Origin: Firmicutes bacterium UBA3572
GTDB lineage: Bacteria > Bacillota > Desulfotomaculia > Desulfotomaculales > Desulforudaceae
DNA length: 22,980 bases
NCBI GenBank assembly: GCA_002375985.1
Contig: DFNH01000021.1
Coordinates: 5,542-28,521, forward strand
Reading direction: 5' to 3'
The position numbers were made by a program, and so were the translations under genes. The notes beneath the pieces are model-generated. The model saw only the letters and a list, made by a program, of their open reading frames with translations, was not told the origin of the DNA and searched no databases. Below are positions 1-8,789 of the stretch, in pieces (the stretch's first letter is position 1; every line of letters starts with the position of its first letter).

Positions 1-2756
1 ACATAATAACGCAGGATCTTGCCGCTTCATCTGATAAATCGGCCAAAGTTCTGGCGCAGGATTTATTAGCAGCCCAAAAACTGGGGCGGGATGATTTAGC
101 CGAGCAGCTCCTTCAGGTTCTCAAGACCAGGCAGACCGCCTCCGGGTTCGATAACAACATCTACAGTGATATGGCCGCCTATGATCTTTTAGGCCGGAGC
201 GGTCACCTTAGTGTGGTAAACGCTACCTACGCCAAAGATTACATTTTAAGCACCCAGAATACGGTTGTGGGTGATGCGTACGGTGCCTGGGGCAGCAGCT
301 GGGGAGATACCTATTATCCTGATTTCATGACGACGGCGCAGGCTGTAAGGGCGCTGGCGTATTTAGACCCTGACAAATCCGATGAAAAGATACAGGCGGC
401 GGTTAAGAACGGTCTTAGCTGGATGAAAAGCCAGCAGCAGCCTGACGGCAGCTTTAAGGCCGGGTGGGACGATCCCCTCATTGACACGGCCGAGGTTATT
501 GCTACCCTAAAAGTTTTAAACATTGAGCCGGCTTCGTGGACAAGTGAAGCGGGTAAGAGTCCCGTTGACTACATGGAAGAAGAGGCTCTTAATGAGGACG
601 GCAGTTTTGGCAGTCGCGGGAATGTAATGGATGCCGTCTGGGCGCTTTACAGCTATCATCTTCTGGGGATAAAGGTAGAAACCCAAATCTCCGTTACCCC
701 CAGCAGCGCCACGCTGACTGAAGGAGAGAAAATCCAGTTTACCGCCGAGATGCAGGATGGCGGTGGCACTTATGACGTGACCCAGGAAGCCGTCTGGTCG
801 GCGGCGGACAGCAACGTCGCCAGTATCGAGCAGGGGCTGGCCACAGCGCTGCGCGCGGGTCAGACGGTCGTGAGGGCTGTTTACAACGGATTTACCGCGT
901 CTGCGGTTTTAACCGTGACCGCGCCCGCCGGCGGTGACGAAACGCCTGCAACATGCACGGCAGGCGTGGCCGTTGTCGGCATGAACGAGGAACTGCTCTA
1001 CGGCCCGGGGTACGTAACCGTTTCAGAACACAACAAGTGGGGTCTGACGGCCCTGGGGGCCCTGGACGCGACCGGGCTTCCCTACACCATGTCTTCAAAG
1101 TGGGAAGGATTCGTTGAGGCCATATGCGGGCAGGCCAACAGCGGGACGTCAGGCTGGATGTATGCGGTAAACGGCAGCATCCCGACGGTTGCGGCAGATA
1201 AGTATGCCATCAGCGACTGGGATAAAGTGATCTGGTACTACAGTGTGAGCTGGGACCAGCAGCCTCCCGCGTGGGACGACCTCACGGCGCGGGCTTCTTC
1301 CGCCGATGAGGACAGGGATTCCGGCGTGTTGAGCGATGTAGAAAACACCATTTCGGATCTTGACAGCGGCAAAATTGATATCCGCGAAGCCATTGAAAAC
1401 CTTGACAAGGTCCTTGACGATTTGGAGGAGACGGAGCTCACGAGTGAATTAAAAGAGAAGCTGGCGGAGGCTGCGCATAAAGCGGCACAAGCGCTCGAGA
1501 AGTTACCCGGCGAGGCCTTAAAGATGCAGGCCGAAGATGAAAAAGTGCACATCAGGATCGACGAAAACATCCTTAAAAATCATATTGACGCCATAGAGAA
1601 AGCCGCAGACCTGGCCGGAAAACTTGAAAAAATCGGCGTATCCGGTACGGACAGGCTCGTCCAGGAAACCGTCGTCATCGAACTGCCTTCCGATACGGCC
1701 GGTAAAGATATAGCAGTGGCGCTGGCGGCCGGTGCTGCCGGGGCCGTTACAGAGAGCACGTTAAACCTGTTAATTAAGGGCCAGGAAGTTGCCTTTAATC
1801 TTCCTCCCGAAGCGGTTAACACGGTCCTGGAAACGGCCGACGACATTTCCCAAATAGAAATAGCGGCTCAGAAGGTAGATATGGCGAGGGTAAATATCCT
1901 GCAGGGAGCGGCTGTGATCGGCGACAAAGTGCTGGATTTGAACATCGCGGCGGTAACGCAGGAGGGCCGGAAAGAAACGCCCAAAGGTGACTTCCCGAAG
2001 AAAATAACCGTAACAATATCCCTTGCCGGTATAGATATCTCGCAGATAGATCCAGACAAGCTCGCGGTCTACAGGCAAAAGCAGGACGGTTCCTGGGAGT
2101 ACGTGGGAGGCACGCTGAGTCCGGACGGTAATGCGCTCTTCTTTGAAACGGAGCGCTTGAGCGTTTACGCCCTTATGGAGTACCAAAAGACCTTCGAAGA
2201 TATCAAAGGGCACTGGGCCCAGAAAACCATAGAATTAATGGCGATGAGGCTCGTGGCCCGGGGTGTCGGCGAGAACACCTTCGCCCCGGATCAAAACCTC
2301 ACCCGGGCCCAGTTTGCCGCCTTCCTGGTCAGGGCGCTGGGCATTGACGAGCAGAGTCTGCAGGAGCCGGCCTTCCGGGACGTAGCGGCCGGTTATTGGG
2401 CCTGTGGGGCCATTGAGGCGGCCCGTAAAGCAGGACTTGTTTTTGGCACCGGCGCTGGAAAATTTGAACCCGAGAGAAACATTACCAGGGAAGAAATGGC
2501 TGTGATGATCGTGAGAGCCCTTAAAAGGAACGGCATAGATATAAGCACAACGGAAGCGCAGAAAAAGGAAATCTTTGCAAGATACGCCGACAGCGCCGGG
2601 ATTTCCGGATGGGCGGAGGAGGCCGTGGTAACATGCATAAATAAAGGTATCATCGAGGGCCGGACGGCCACGACGATTGATCCTCTGAGCAATGCCACGC
2701 GGGCGGAGACCGTTGTGGTTCTTGCCAGACTGCTTCAGTGCCTGGAGAAGAAGTAA
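1..2756 (+). CDS. SLH-anchored surface protein with toroid region, Big2-like and transcobalamin-like DUF4430 domains (5' partial)
   Basis: The frame is open from the left edge, so the start and any signal peptide lie outside the window; the first visible ATG is at 171. Numbering from that ATG, residues 1-170 carry alpha-alpha toroid (prenyltransferase/squalene-oxidase-like) repeats, with QQQPDGSF and EDGSFGS turns. Residues about 173-252 look like a bacterial Ig-like Big2 domain and about 261-370 are a DUF4430 domain (LLYGPG, SGWMYAVNG, VIWYYS). A helical, charged stretch covers about 375-500, then a beta-rich region, then three SLH repeats from about 675 to the end. SLH repeats bind pyruvylated wall polymers, so the protein is on the cell surface. 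A helical barrel plus DUF4430 is the layout of animal transcobalamin and intrinsic factor. With an ECF transporter downstream, corrinoid capture is the best guess; the ligand is inferred, not seen. Confidence 0.85.
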   Translation, partial: IITQDLAASSDKSAKVLAQDLLAAQKLGRDDLAEQLLQVLKTRQTASGFDNNIYSDMAAYDLLGRSGHLSVVNATYAKDYILSTQNTVVGDAYGAWGSSWGDTYYPDFMTTAQAVRALAYLDPDKSDEKIQAAVKNGLSWMKSQQQPDGSFKAGWDDPLIDTAEVIATLKVLNIEPASWTSEAGKSPVDYMEEEALNEDGSFGSRGNVMDAVWALYSYHLLGIKVETQISVTPSSATLTEGEKIQFTAEMQDGGGTYDVTQEAVWSAADSNVASIEQGLATALRAGQTVVRAVYNGFTASAVLTVTAPAGGDETPATCTAGVAVVGMNEELLYGPGYVTVSEHNKWGLTALGALDATGLPYTMSSKWEGFVEAICGQANSGTSGWMYAVNGSIPTVAADKYAISDWDKVIWYYSVSWDQQPPAWDDLTARASSADEDRDSGVLSDVENTISDLDSGKIDIREAIENLDKVLDDLEETELTSELKEKLAEAAHKAAQALEKLPGEALKMQAEDEKVHIRIDENILKNHIDAIEKAADLAGKLEKIGVSGTDRLVQETVVIELPSDTAGKDIAVALAAGAAGAVTESTLNLLIKGQEVAFNLPPEAVNTVLETADDISQIEIAAQKVDMARVNILQGAAVIGDKVLDLNIAAVTQEGRKETPKGDFPKKITVTISLAGIDISQIDPDKLAVYRQKQDGSWEYVGGTLSPDGNALFFETERLSVYALMEYQKTFEDIKGHWAQKTIELMAMRLVARGVGENTFAPDQNLTRAQFAAFLVRALGIDEQSLQEPAFRDVAAGYWACGAIEAARKAGLVFGTGAGKFEPERNITREEMAVMIVRALKRNGIDISTTEAQKKEIFARYADSAGISGWAEEAVVTCINKGIIEGRTATTIDPLSNATRAETVVVLARLLQCLEKK

Positions 2757-2783
2757 TCGTCCCATTGTCCTCTCACCATCTTA

Positions 2784-2812
2784 CCGGGGGTAAGCCGCGG
2801 GCTTGCCCCCGG
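2784..2812 (+). terminator. Strong GC hairpin after the SLH gene
   Basis: A 13-bp stem (2784-2796 with 2800-2812, one G-T wobble) closes a 3-nt GCG loop, 27 bases after the SLH gene stop. What follows is CGGCCTCCCTTTAAATAAAA, without a good U-run. It may be a weak or attenuating terminator, or an mRNA-stabilising hairpin that sets the ratio of the large surface protein to the downstream transporter genes. Confidence 0.5.
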
Positions 2813-2862
2813 CGGCCTCCCTTTAAATAAAAAACGACCCCGCCAGGAACGGAGAGGAGATA

Positions 2863-3531
2863 ATGAGTGGGGGACGTATGAAAAGATTTTACGTTTTAAC
2901 CCCGGTTGCGGTTCTTTTACTGGTTTTCCTGGTTCTGGTGGTGTATGCGGGCAGGCCGGGTGAAGGCGAACCGCCCGGGCAGGACACGGTGAAACTGGAA
3001 CAAAAAGAGGCCGGCAACGAGCCGGATGCGCCGGAAGAGGTCAAGGGGGACTACCCTGCTGCAGAGGTCCCGGCAGATATTGAAAACAGCAGGGAGGACA
3101 CCGCAAAGGTCTTTTCGCCCCCTTCCCCCAACCAGCCCCCTGCCACACCGCCGGTCAGGGAAAACCGCGAAGAGGAAGAAAGCGGGATTGTCGTCGGTAC
3201 GGCAGTGATCGGAAAGGACGGCGAACTCCTGTACGGTCCCGGCGAGGTAGCGTTGAAAGAAGAAAACAGGTGGGGTATTACGGCTCTTGGTGCTCTGGAG
3301 GCGACAGGGTTGCCTTACGTCATGTCAACAAGATACCCGGACTTTGTTATTGCCGTTGCCGGCCAGTACAATAAGGGCCAGTCAGGTTGGATGTATAAAG
3401 TCAACGATGAGGTCCCGCTGGTTGCTGCCTCCCAAAAAACGGTCCAAGAAGGAGACAGGGTTATCTGGTGGTACAGCACCAGCCTGCAGGCCCCACCCCC
3501 TTCCTGGGAACAGCTGGTAGTACACCATTGA
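2863..3531 (+). CDS. Membrane-anchored DUF4430 (transcobalamin-like) protein
   Basis: 222 residues. Residues 8-29 are a hydrophobic signal or anchor segment without a lipobox cysteine. Residues 31-105 are a Pro/Glu-rich spacer suited to crossing the cell wall. Residues 110-216 are a DUF4430 domain that closely matches the one in the preceding SLH protein (shared LLYGPG, TALGAL-ATGLPY-MS, SGWMY-VN and VIW-YS blocks), so the two are paralogous modules. The ATG at 2863 follows GGAGAGGAG at good spacing; a second in-frame ATG at 2878 is weaker. The gene sits between the surface protein and the ECF genes. A likely role is to receive ligand from the wall-bound protein and pass it to the membrane S component. 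DUF4430 is known to resemble the C-terminal domain of transcobalamin; the relay role is inference. Confidence 0.85.
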   Translation: MSGGRMKRFYVLTPVAVLLLVFLVLVVYAGRPGEGEPPGQDTVKLEQKEAGNEPDAPEEVKGDYPAAEVPADIENSREDTAKVFSPPSPNQPPATPPVRENREEEESGIVVGTAVIGKDGELLYGPGEVALKEENRWGITALGALEATGLPYVMSTRYPDFVIAVAGQYNKGQSGWMYKVNDEVPLVAASQKTVQEGDRVIWWYSTSLQAPPPSWEQLVVHH

Positions 3532-3626
3532 CAGGTACATGGAACCAGTCGCACTCATTTACGTTTATCAAGCAAAACGGAATATTACATAAGGAGACCG
3601 GAAAGCTAGCCGGTTGGTAAGGCAAA

Positions 3627-4559
3627 ATGATCTTGGAACGGTTGTCTTATGAAGAAAAAGGCGTTTTTCTGCAAACACTGCATACCGGTGTAGTGCTGGT
3701 ATACCTGGGTGTTTTATGTGTCCTTGCCCTCCTTTTTTCCCACCCTCTTTATCTAACAGGTATTTTTATCCTCGGCGCGCTGGCCGTTATTGTCTCGGAG
3801 GCCGTGGAAAAATGGGAAATGTACCTGAGAATGGGCATTTGGATGGCGCTCCTGATCATGATCATCAATCCCCTGGTATTCCGTACCGGAAAGACGGTCT
3901 TATGGCACGGTCCAACCGTGCCCGTGTTGGGGAAGCTGGACATCTGCCTGGAGGCGATTTGCTACGGGGCTGCCATGGGGATCCGTCTCCTGGCTGTTTT
4001 GACCGTTTTCTGCCTGTACAATGCGGTGGTGCACCCCGACAAAATTTTAAGCCTTTTTGCCCGGTATGCGTATAAGTCTGCCCTGGTAGTCTCGCTGGCT
4101 ACCAGGATGCTGCCTGCGGTGGCGAGGGATCTGGCAAACGCGCGGGAGGTCCAGCAGTTGAGGGGGGTGGATTACGGTTCCGGAAGTCTGAGGGAGCGGG
4201 TAAGGAAGCATTCCTGGCTGCTTAATATCGTTCTGTCATCTTCTCTGGAAAGGGCCCTTCAGGTGGCCGAGGCCATGCAGGCGCGGGCGTTCGGCACCGG
4301 TCCCCGTTCGTGCTACCGGCGCGAGTTGAGGCGCCCCCGGGATTTGCTCTGTTTTACGGCAGGTATCTTGGCCCTGCTTTTCTCTCTGCTGGCAAAATTT
4401 AAGGGCTACGGCGACTACACTTATTATCCGCAGATGGGGAAGCTGGTGGAAAGTTCTTCTTCGGTAATCTGGTTGGGCATAATCCTCATTAGCTTGTCCT
4501 TGCCTGTCGTCCTGAGCTGGGGGTGGAAGCATTGTCCCTATTTAAGATCCAAAATCTAA
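3627..4559 (+). CDS. ecfT: ECF transporter transmembrane component EcfT (CbiQ family)
   Basis: 310 residues with several hydrophobic helices (about 22-60, 70-85, 110-133, 240-258, 278-300). The two coupling-helix signatures of EcfT are present as QQLRG (176-180) and AMQARAFG (216-223); the Arg residues of these motifs dock on the ATPases. EcfT joins the substrate-binding S component to the ATPase pair. An in-frame stop at 3618 leaves ATG 3627 as the first possible start. A good AAGGAG (3591-3596) is far upstream, separated from the start by a 5-bp inverted repeat (3597-3601 with 3610-3614) that could fold and shorten the spacing. The 3' end overlaps the ATPase gene by 37 nt, which suggests translational coupling. 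Confidence 0.92.
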   Translation: MILERLSYEEKGVFLQTLHTGVVLVYLGVLCVLALLFSHPLYLTGIFILGALAVIVSEAVEKWEMYLRMGIWMALLIMIINPLVFRTGKTVLWHGPTVPVLGKLDICLEAICYGAAMGIRLLAVLTVFCLYNAVVHPDKILSLFARYAYKSALVVSLATRMLPAVARDLANAREVQQLRGVDYGSGSLRERVRKHSWLLNIVLSSSLERALQVAEAMQARAFGTGPRSCYRRELRRPRDLLCFTAGILALLFSLLAKFKGYGDYTYYPQMGKLVESSSSVIWLGIILISLSLPVVLSWGWKHCPYLRSKI

Positions 4560-6268
4560 CCTACTATTATCCCGATCGTGAGCGGCCGGCGTTAAAAAAT
4601 ATCAACCTTCACGTTGAAGAAGGAGAGTTATTGCTGATAGTGGGTGGCTCGGGGTCGGGAAAATCCACTCTGGCGCGGGTTTTAGCAGGGTTGATCCCCG
4701 ATTTTTACGGGGGCAAAATCGGGGGCAGGGTCTTTTTCGAGGGCAGGGAGCTGTCGGAAGACGGGCGGCGTGCTTTGAGTACCCAGGCAGGCATCGTTTT
4801 TCAGGATCCGGAAAAGCAGTTGGTCATGACGGCGGTGGAAGCTGAAATAGCCTTCGGACTGGAAAATCTGGGCCTGCCTCAGCAGGAGATGTTCCGCCGC
4901 GTCGCGGAGGTCATGAGTTTCCTCAACCTTTCTCCGCTCAAAAACGAGTTTACCGCTAACCTTTCGGGAGGACAGAAGCAGAAGGTGGCCCTGGCCTCGG
5001 TTCTGGTAATGCAGCCCAGGGTGCTGATCCTGGATGAGCCAACTTCGCAGCTTGATCCCGCGGCCGCTGATGAATTCTTTTATCTGATCGAGCGTTTGAA
5101 TAAAGAAATGGGATACACCGTTGTCCTCATCGAGCAGCGCCTCGAAAGGTGCTTTCACCTGGCCGACCGGCTTGTGGTAATGGAGCGGGGCGAAATACTC
5201 CGGGAGGGGCCGGTGGGTGAAGTGGCGCGGTGGGAAGTTGAGAATGCCCTCCCCTTTCTTCCTCCTGTGGCCAGGTTTTTTGCTTTTCTTCATGCTCCTT
5301 TTATTCCTCTTACGGTAAAGGAGGGGCGCAGAGAATTAAAGAAGTTCCTGCCGGTTTCACCTGCCCGCCCGCCGGATGCAGGCCGGCGGGCATCAGAGAA
5401 CAACAACCCCGGGCCCTTTCCTCTTCTCACGATGCCGAAGGGGCAAGTAAAGCAGGAACGGGCGGTTGTTGAGATCAAAAATGTCTGGTTTACCTACCCC
5501 AACGGTAGGGAAGCGCTAAAAGGGATCAACTGCAGGGTGGAAAAAGGAGAATTCGTAGTTATTATGGGTGAAAACGCGGCGGGGAAAACCACCTTATTGA
5601 AACAGATAGTGGGACTTTTGAAACCGGGGCGGGGCAGTGTTGTTGTGATGGAAAAGGATACCCGTACGGTTTCTTTAGCGGAGCTGGCGCGTGATGTTGG
5701 TTATCTGGCGCAAAACCCTGATGATCACCTTTTTCAGGACACGGTAGAAAAGGAACTTCTGTTTACGCTGAACAATTTGAGTCTTGCGGATGACGGTGTT
5801 ATCGATGCTGTGTTGGATAAATTAAGCATCGTGCAGCACCGGGACGCCAATCCCCGGGATCTAAGCAGCGGGGAACGCCAACGGGTAGCCCTGGCTGCGG
5901 TGCTGGTGGCAAGGCCGCAGCTTTTGGTATTAGACGAACCCACGCGAGGAATCGACTATCGTTTGAAAAAGGAACTCGGTGCTTTCCTGAAAGAACTGGC
6001 GGAGGAAGGGTTAACCGTTATGGTAGTGACCCATGATGTGGAGTTTGCGGCCGAATACGCCGGGCGCGTAATAATGATGTTTGACGGCATGCTGGTTTGT
6101 GATGGTCCGAAGGACCGGGTTTTAGGAACGTCAATGTTTTATGCGCCGCAGATGGCCAGGCTTTTTAAAGATTTTGCCGGCGGTGTGCTGACCGTAAAAG
6201 AAGGGCTCGCCAAAATCCGGTCGAACGGAGACGCGAAAAAATGCCTGTCAGTGAACGCAGATTGTTGA
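4523..6268 (+). CDS. ecfA: Fused double ECF ATPase (EcfA1-EcfA2 in one chain)
   Basis: 581 residues containing two complete ABC ATPase domains. The first has Walker A GGSGSGKST (41-49), signature LSGGQKQ (147-153) and Walker B LILDEPT (168-174). The second has Walker A GENAAGKTT (349-357), signature LSSGERQ (447-453) and Walker B LVLDEPT (468-474). A poorly conserved linker lies near 245-310. Most ECF systems use two separate ATPase genes, while fused forms are known in clostridia and archaea. The start is GTG 4523, inside ecfT; a TTG at 4532 is possible. Both nucleotide sites look catalytically intact. It powers uptake through EcfT and the S component encoded next, with which it overlaps by 28 nt. 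Confidence 0.93.
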   Translation: MEALSLFKIQNLTYYYPDRERPALKNINLHVEEGELLLIVGGSGSGKSTLARVLAGLIPDFYGGKIGGRVFFEGRELSEDGRRALSTQAGIVFQDPEKQLVMTAVEAEIAFGLENLGLPQQEMFRRVAEVMSFLNLSPLKNEFTANLSGGQKQKVALASVLVMQPRVLILDEPTSQLDPAAADEFFYLIERLNKEMGYTVVLIEQRLERCFHLADRLVVMERGEILREGPVGEVARWEVENALPFLPPVARFFAFLHAPFIPLTVKEGRRELKKFLPVSPARPPDAGRRASENNNPGPFPLLTMPKGQVKQERAVVEIKNVWFTYPNGREALKGINCRVEKGEFVVIMGENAAGKTTLLKQIVGLLKPGRGSVVVMEKDTRTVSLAELARDVGYLAQNPDDHLFQDTVEKELLFTLNNLSLADDGVIDAVLDKLSIVQHRDANPRDLSSGERQRVALAAVLVARPQLLVLDEPTRGIDYRLKKELGAFLKELAEEGLTVMVVTHDVEFAAEYAGRVIMMFDGMLVCDGPKDRVLGTSMFYAPQMARLFKDFAGGVLTVKEGLAKIRSNGDAKKCLSVNADC

Positions 6269-6987
6269 TAAGGGTAGGCCTGTTTTTAGCCGTTGCGGCC
6301 GGGTTGCTGCTTCTGGGTGTTTGGAAAAACACTTCGCTTATAGCCCGGAACTGGGGGCTTCTTGCGGCTTTAATACTGCTTGCAGCCTTGGTTTTTCTGT
6401 ACCTGGGGTTCGAGCGCCGTGCGGTTTCTGCGCGTGAGATCGGCGTTACAGCCGTCCTGGGAGCGGTTGCTGCCGCAGGCCGGGTGGCCTTCGCCGCCAT
6501 ACCCGGTATGCAGCCTGCTACTTTCGTAGTGATCGTAGCCGGATTTGTTTTTGGCCCGCGCACCGGTTTTATGGTAGGAGCTACGGCAGCCGTCATTTCC
6601 AATTTTTTTCTCGGGCAGGGGCCCTGGACGCCCTGCCAGATGTTTGCCTGGGGTTTAGCCGGGATCACGGCAGGATGGTTGGGTATTCTTAAACCCCGGG
6701 TAGGGCGTACGGAAATGGTGCTCTTCAGTTTCGCCTGGGGCTACCTGTTCGGGTGGATAATGAATCTCTGGTTTTGGGCTGCCTTTGTCCGCCCCCTGAA
6801 CTGGCCGTCTTTCCTGACCACCTGTGCAGCCAGTTTCCCCTTCGACACCTTACATGCCGCCGGAAATGTCATTTTTACGCTACTGTTGGGCAAAACATTC
6901 TACCGGATGCTGATGCGGTTTAAAAGGAGGATGACGGTATCTGTGCTGCCAGCTCCGGCGGCAGTTCCAAAAGATTCCGATGTCTAG
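6241..6987 (+). CDS. ECF transporter S component, candidate corrinoid-specific (CbrT-like)
   Basis: 248 residues, strongly hydrophobic. Residues 8-58 add two helices in front of the usual S-component core, making it longer than the common 170-200 residues. The core has an AAxGR turn (about 77-81), the block QPATFVVIVAGFVFGPRTG (91-109), and the motif SNFFLGQGPWTPCQMFAWGL (120-139). This block is shared by a group of predicted cobalamin/cobinamide S components (CbrT group) by my recollection of the family, not by a search. It is the third gene of the transporter unit and overlaps ecfA by 28 nt. The neighbouring DUF4430 genes favour a corrinoid substrate; other vitamins cannot be excluded. Its stop codon directly abuts the stop of the convergent FAD gene. 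Confidence 0.82.
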   Translation: MPVSERRLLIRVGLFLAVAAGLLLLGVWKNTSLIARNWGLLAALILLAALVFLYLGFERRAVSAREIGVTAVLGAVAAAGRVAFAAIPGMQPATFVVIVAGFVFGPRTGFMVGATAAVISNFFLGQGPWTPCQMFAWGLAGITAGWLGILKPRVGRTEMVLFSFAWGYLFGWIMNLWFWAAFVRPLNWPSFLTTCAASFPFDTLHAAGNVIFTLLLGKTFYRMLMRFKRRMTVSVLPAPAAVPKDSDV

Positions 6988-8592
6988 CTAATCGAAGGGC
7001 CTATAACGGGCGGCAATGGCCTCGGCCACCCGCATCCCGTCCACGGCGGAGGACACGATGCCGCCGGCATAGCCCGGACCTTCACCGGCCGGGAAAAGGC
7101 CCCGGATGTTTGATTGACAGTTCTCGTCACGTTCCAGCCGGACGGGGGAAGAACTCCTGGTCTCCACGCCGGTGAGCACGGCTTCGGGCAAAGCAAACCC
7201 ACGGAGCTTACGGTCCAGAGCGGGTATGGCCTGTCTCAGGGTGCCCACCACAAAGTCCGGCAGGCAGTGCTGCAAGTCGGCGACTACCACGCCCGGCCGG
7301 TAGGTGGGCAGCACCGCTCCCGGTACACCCCCGGTGCGGCCGCGCAGGAAATCGCTCAGCAGCTGGACCGGCGCACGGTAGTCAGCACCCCCGATCGCGA
7401 AAGCAAGACCCTCCCACCGGCGCTGGAACTCTACGCCGGCCAGCGGGTGGTCATCGCCAAAATCGCTTGCACTTACCCCCACCAAGAGGGCACTGTTAGC
7501 GTTAACCCCATCGCGGGCGTAGTTACTCATTCCGTTGGTGACGAGGTGACCCGGCTCCGAGGCGGCCGCCACCACCACCCCGCCGGGGCACATGCAAAAG
7601 GTGTAGGCCGAACGTCCGTCCGGACCGTGGTAGGCCAGCTTGTAATCGGCTCTTCCGAGTTTAGGATGCCCGGCGAAGCGGCCGTACTGAGCGCGGTCGA
7701 TCAGCTCTTGGGGATGTTCAATCCTTACGCCGATCGAAAAAGGCTTCGGACGCATGCGCACCCCCCGGGCCAGCAGCATGGCAAAAGTGTCCCGGGCGCT
7801 GTGCCCCGGCGCCAACACCACCACCCGGCACGGAAGCCGTTCCCGATCGTTCACCACCACGGCCCGCACCCGGCCTTCGGCCACCTCCAGGTCGGCAAGC
7901 CGGCAGTTGAACCGCACCTCGCCCCCCGCCGCGATGATCCGCTCCCGCAGGCGCTTTACGATACCGCGGAGCTTGTCGGTGCCCAGGTGGGGACGAAAGG
8001 AATACAGGATCTCCGGCGGAGCCCCGGCGGCCACCAGCTCGTTGAGCACTTCGCGACAGCGCGGGTCGCGGATCAGGGTGGTCAGCTTCCCATCTGAGAA
8101 GGTACCGGCACCCCCTTCCCCGAACTGCACATTGCACTCGGGATCCAGCTCTCCGGTCTCCCAGAACCGTCGTACCACGCGGGTGCGGCGGTCTACGTCC
8201 GCACCCCTTTCCAGCAGCAGGGGGCGGTAACCCAGCCGCGCCAACACCAGGCCGGCGAATAAACCCGCCGGCCCGGTGCCCACCACTACGGGCCGCTCAT
8301 CCAGGGGCTCGGTACCCGTCGGCAACTCCCGCGGCACCTCCTGCGGGGCCACGATGATATCCCGGTCCCGACCCGCAACGTTTTTCAATACCCGCTCCTC
8401 ATCCCGCAGGCGCACGTCCACCGTGTACACAAACCGGATGTCGCGCTTCCGGCGCGCGTCGATGGACTGGCGGACGATGTGGTACGCCAGCAACTCGTGC
8501 TTCTTGATCTGCAACCTATGTAAAAGCACCCGCTGCAGTTCCGCCGCGGAATCCTCGTCCACCGCCAGCCTGATGCCGGCCACCCGGATCAT
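6988..8592 (-). CDS. FAD-dependent dehydrogenase (COG2509 type NAD(P)/FAD oxidoreductase)
   Basis: 534 residues. An N-terminal region of about 90 residues (RLQIKKHELLAYHIVRQSID) precedes a Rossmann FAD-binding motif GTGPAG (105-110). Further typical blocks are NVQFGEGGAGTFSDGKL, CMCPGG and, near the C-terminus, GLFPAGEGPGYAGGIVSSA, all characteristic of the uncharacterised COG2509 dehydrogenases common in anaerobic Firmicutes. The enzyme is cytosolic and its substrate is unknown. The start is ATG 8592 with a modest AGGG motif about 7 nt upstream. The gene is alone on its strand here. Its stop codon touches the stop of the S-component gene, so any transcription terminator for either gene must lie inside coding sequence of the other. 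Confidence 0.9.
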   Translation of the reverse strand: MIRVAGIRLAVDEDSAAELQRVLLHRLQIKKHELLAYHIVRQSIDARRKRDIRFVYTVDVRLRDEERVLKNVAGRDRDIIVAPQEVPRELPTGTEPLDERPVVVGTGPAGLFAGLVLARLGYRPLLLERGADVDRRTRVVRRFWETGELDPECNVQFGEGGAGTFSDGKLTTLIRDPRCREVLNELVAAGAPPEILYSFRPHLGTDKLRGIVKRLRERIIAAGGEVRFNCRLADLEVAEGRVRAVVVNDRERLPCRVVVLAPGHSARDTFAMLLARGVRMRPKPFSIGVRIEHPQELIDRAQYGRFAGHPKLGRADYKLAYHGPDGRSAYTFCMCPGGVVVAAASEPGHLVTNGMSNYARDGVNANSALLVGVSASDFGDDHPLAGVEFQRRWEGLAFAIGGADYRAPVQLLSDFLRGRTGGVPGAVLPTYRPGVVVADLQHCLPDFVVGTLRQAIPALDRKLRGFALPEAVLTGVETRSSSPVRLERDENCQSNIRGLFPAGEGPGYAGGIVSSAVDGMRVAEAIAARYRPFD

Positions 8593-8789
8593 AAGCCATC
8601 CCTCTGATGTCTTTTGCGCAGTCCCGGTTGCATATCATTAACCCTTAACGGCCAAACAAGGGCGTGTCGCATACACCTTGCACACCTATTGTCTAGCGCT
8701 TCCAGCAGATGATACGCGGCGGGTTTCTTTTCCCTGGCGTCAATGTTTCTGGTCGGTATTTGGGGTATGCGGACGGTAGCCGGAAGACA

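Noticed and set aside
7114..8097. Long plus-strand frame opposite the FAD dehydrogenase
   Set aside because: Biased composition typical of an antisense shadow in GC-rich DNA and no recognisable domain; the minus frame has clear FAD motifs.
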